The notes under the pieces were generated by a model, which worked only from the letters and a program-made list of their open reading frames with translations, was not told the origin of the DNA and did no database searches. A stretch of DNA of 64,000 nucleotides from Diaphorobacter sp. HDW4B (GTDB taxonomy: Bacteria > Pseudomonadota > Gammaproteobacteria > Burkholderiales > Burkholderiaceae_C): positions 3,656,001 to 3,720,000 of the forward strand of contig NZ_CP049905.1 of NCBI RefSeq assembly GCF_011305535.1. The letters run 5' to 3'. Position 1 is the stretch's first letter. The number at the start of each line of letters is the position of its first letter. Position numbers and translations under genes: made by a program. Shown here piece by piece: positions 63,846-64,000 of the stretch.

Positions 63846-64000
63846 TCAGCCTTTTTTCAACGCGTTGGACGTTTGCTTCTTGCGCTCGTCATGCGCGACC
63901 ATCAGGCCGAGCAGGGCCGAAGCGGCGCGTGCGCGCGGACCATCGGCGCGGCTGGTGAGCGCGATCGGCACGCGTGCGCCAAGCACGATGCCCGAGCCCG
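63846..64000 (-). CDS. Phosphate acetyltransferase, second copy (C-terminus only)
   Basis: The last 50 codons are visible; the rest lies beyond the right edge. GSGIVLGARVPIALTSRADG closely matches the C-terminus of the first pta (GIVLGMRVPIVLTSRSD). It ends with a Lys-rich tail and precedes ackA by 6 bases. A full acetyl- or butyryltransferase is presumed. Confidence 0.8.
   Translation of the reverse strand, partial: GSGIVLGARVPIALTSRADGPRARAASALLGLMVAHDERKKQTSNALKKG

Overview
The window looks like a chromosomal segment from a Comamonadaceae member (Burkholderiales, close to Comamonas, Delftia or Acidovorax). The signs are high GC throughout, three separate Bug/TctC-type solute receptors or receptor-led clusters, a Burkholderiales-type trimeric porin, a GC-rich intergenic repeat family typical of Comamonadaceae just after xsc, and IPTL-CTERM-type surface proteins. 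Genus assignment is inference.

The left part (1-19,321) is mixed metabolism and signalling. It holds the end of an unknown protein, a class A beta-lactamase, a large unknown protein, a MASE1-GGDEF diguanylate cyclase, a BchE-like B12-binding radical SAM protein, periplasmic asparaginase, an orphan PstS, a MarR regulator divergent from a Bug receptor and an arylsulfatase, an apparently exported methyltransferase, an APC permease, a porin and an OmpR/EnvZ-type two-component system. From 19,476 to 22,301 come an exported intradiol-dioxygenase-like protein with a Ser/Thr/Asn linker and a propeller-like surface protein.

The middle part holds tauABC (minus) divergent from tauD (plus), a sulfur-scavenging taurine system. 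It also holds a BLUF photoreceptor, a Fur-box-controlled iron operon (DUF3325, DUF3649, PepSY protein, TonB receptor), a sulfotransferase, several unknown proteins, and a 1462-residue DUF11-type surface protein. A decayed tRNA-Ser copy, a DUF6630-like gene and the intact tRNA-Ser follow. Next is a LacI regulator divergent from a Bug receptor, D-aminoacylase and SDR operon.

The right part (45,400-64,000) is a taurine dissimilation locus for carbon and energy. It has pta and xsc, an IclR-CobS-CobT operon divergent from xsc, a second tauABC set, a FAD enzyme and NTF2-like protein resembling taurine dehydrogenase TauY/TauX, an APC permease, a MocR-type regulator resembling TauR, then tRNA-Arg, ackA and a second pta running off the edge. 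In outline, taurine is imported by TauABC, oxidised by TauXY to sulfoacetaldehyde, and converted by Xsc with phosphate to acetyl phosphate and sulfite; Pta then makes acetyl-CoA and AckA acetate.

The strongest non-coding signals are three promoters that share a tandem CTGGAC-type box with exactly 13 nt between units, consistent with TauR binding. There is also a three-copy dispersed repeat whose outer stem shows compensatory base changes, and perfect palindromes in several divergent promoter regions.
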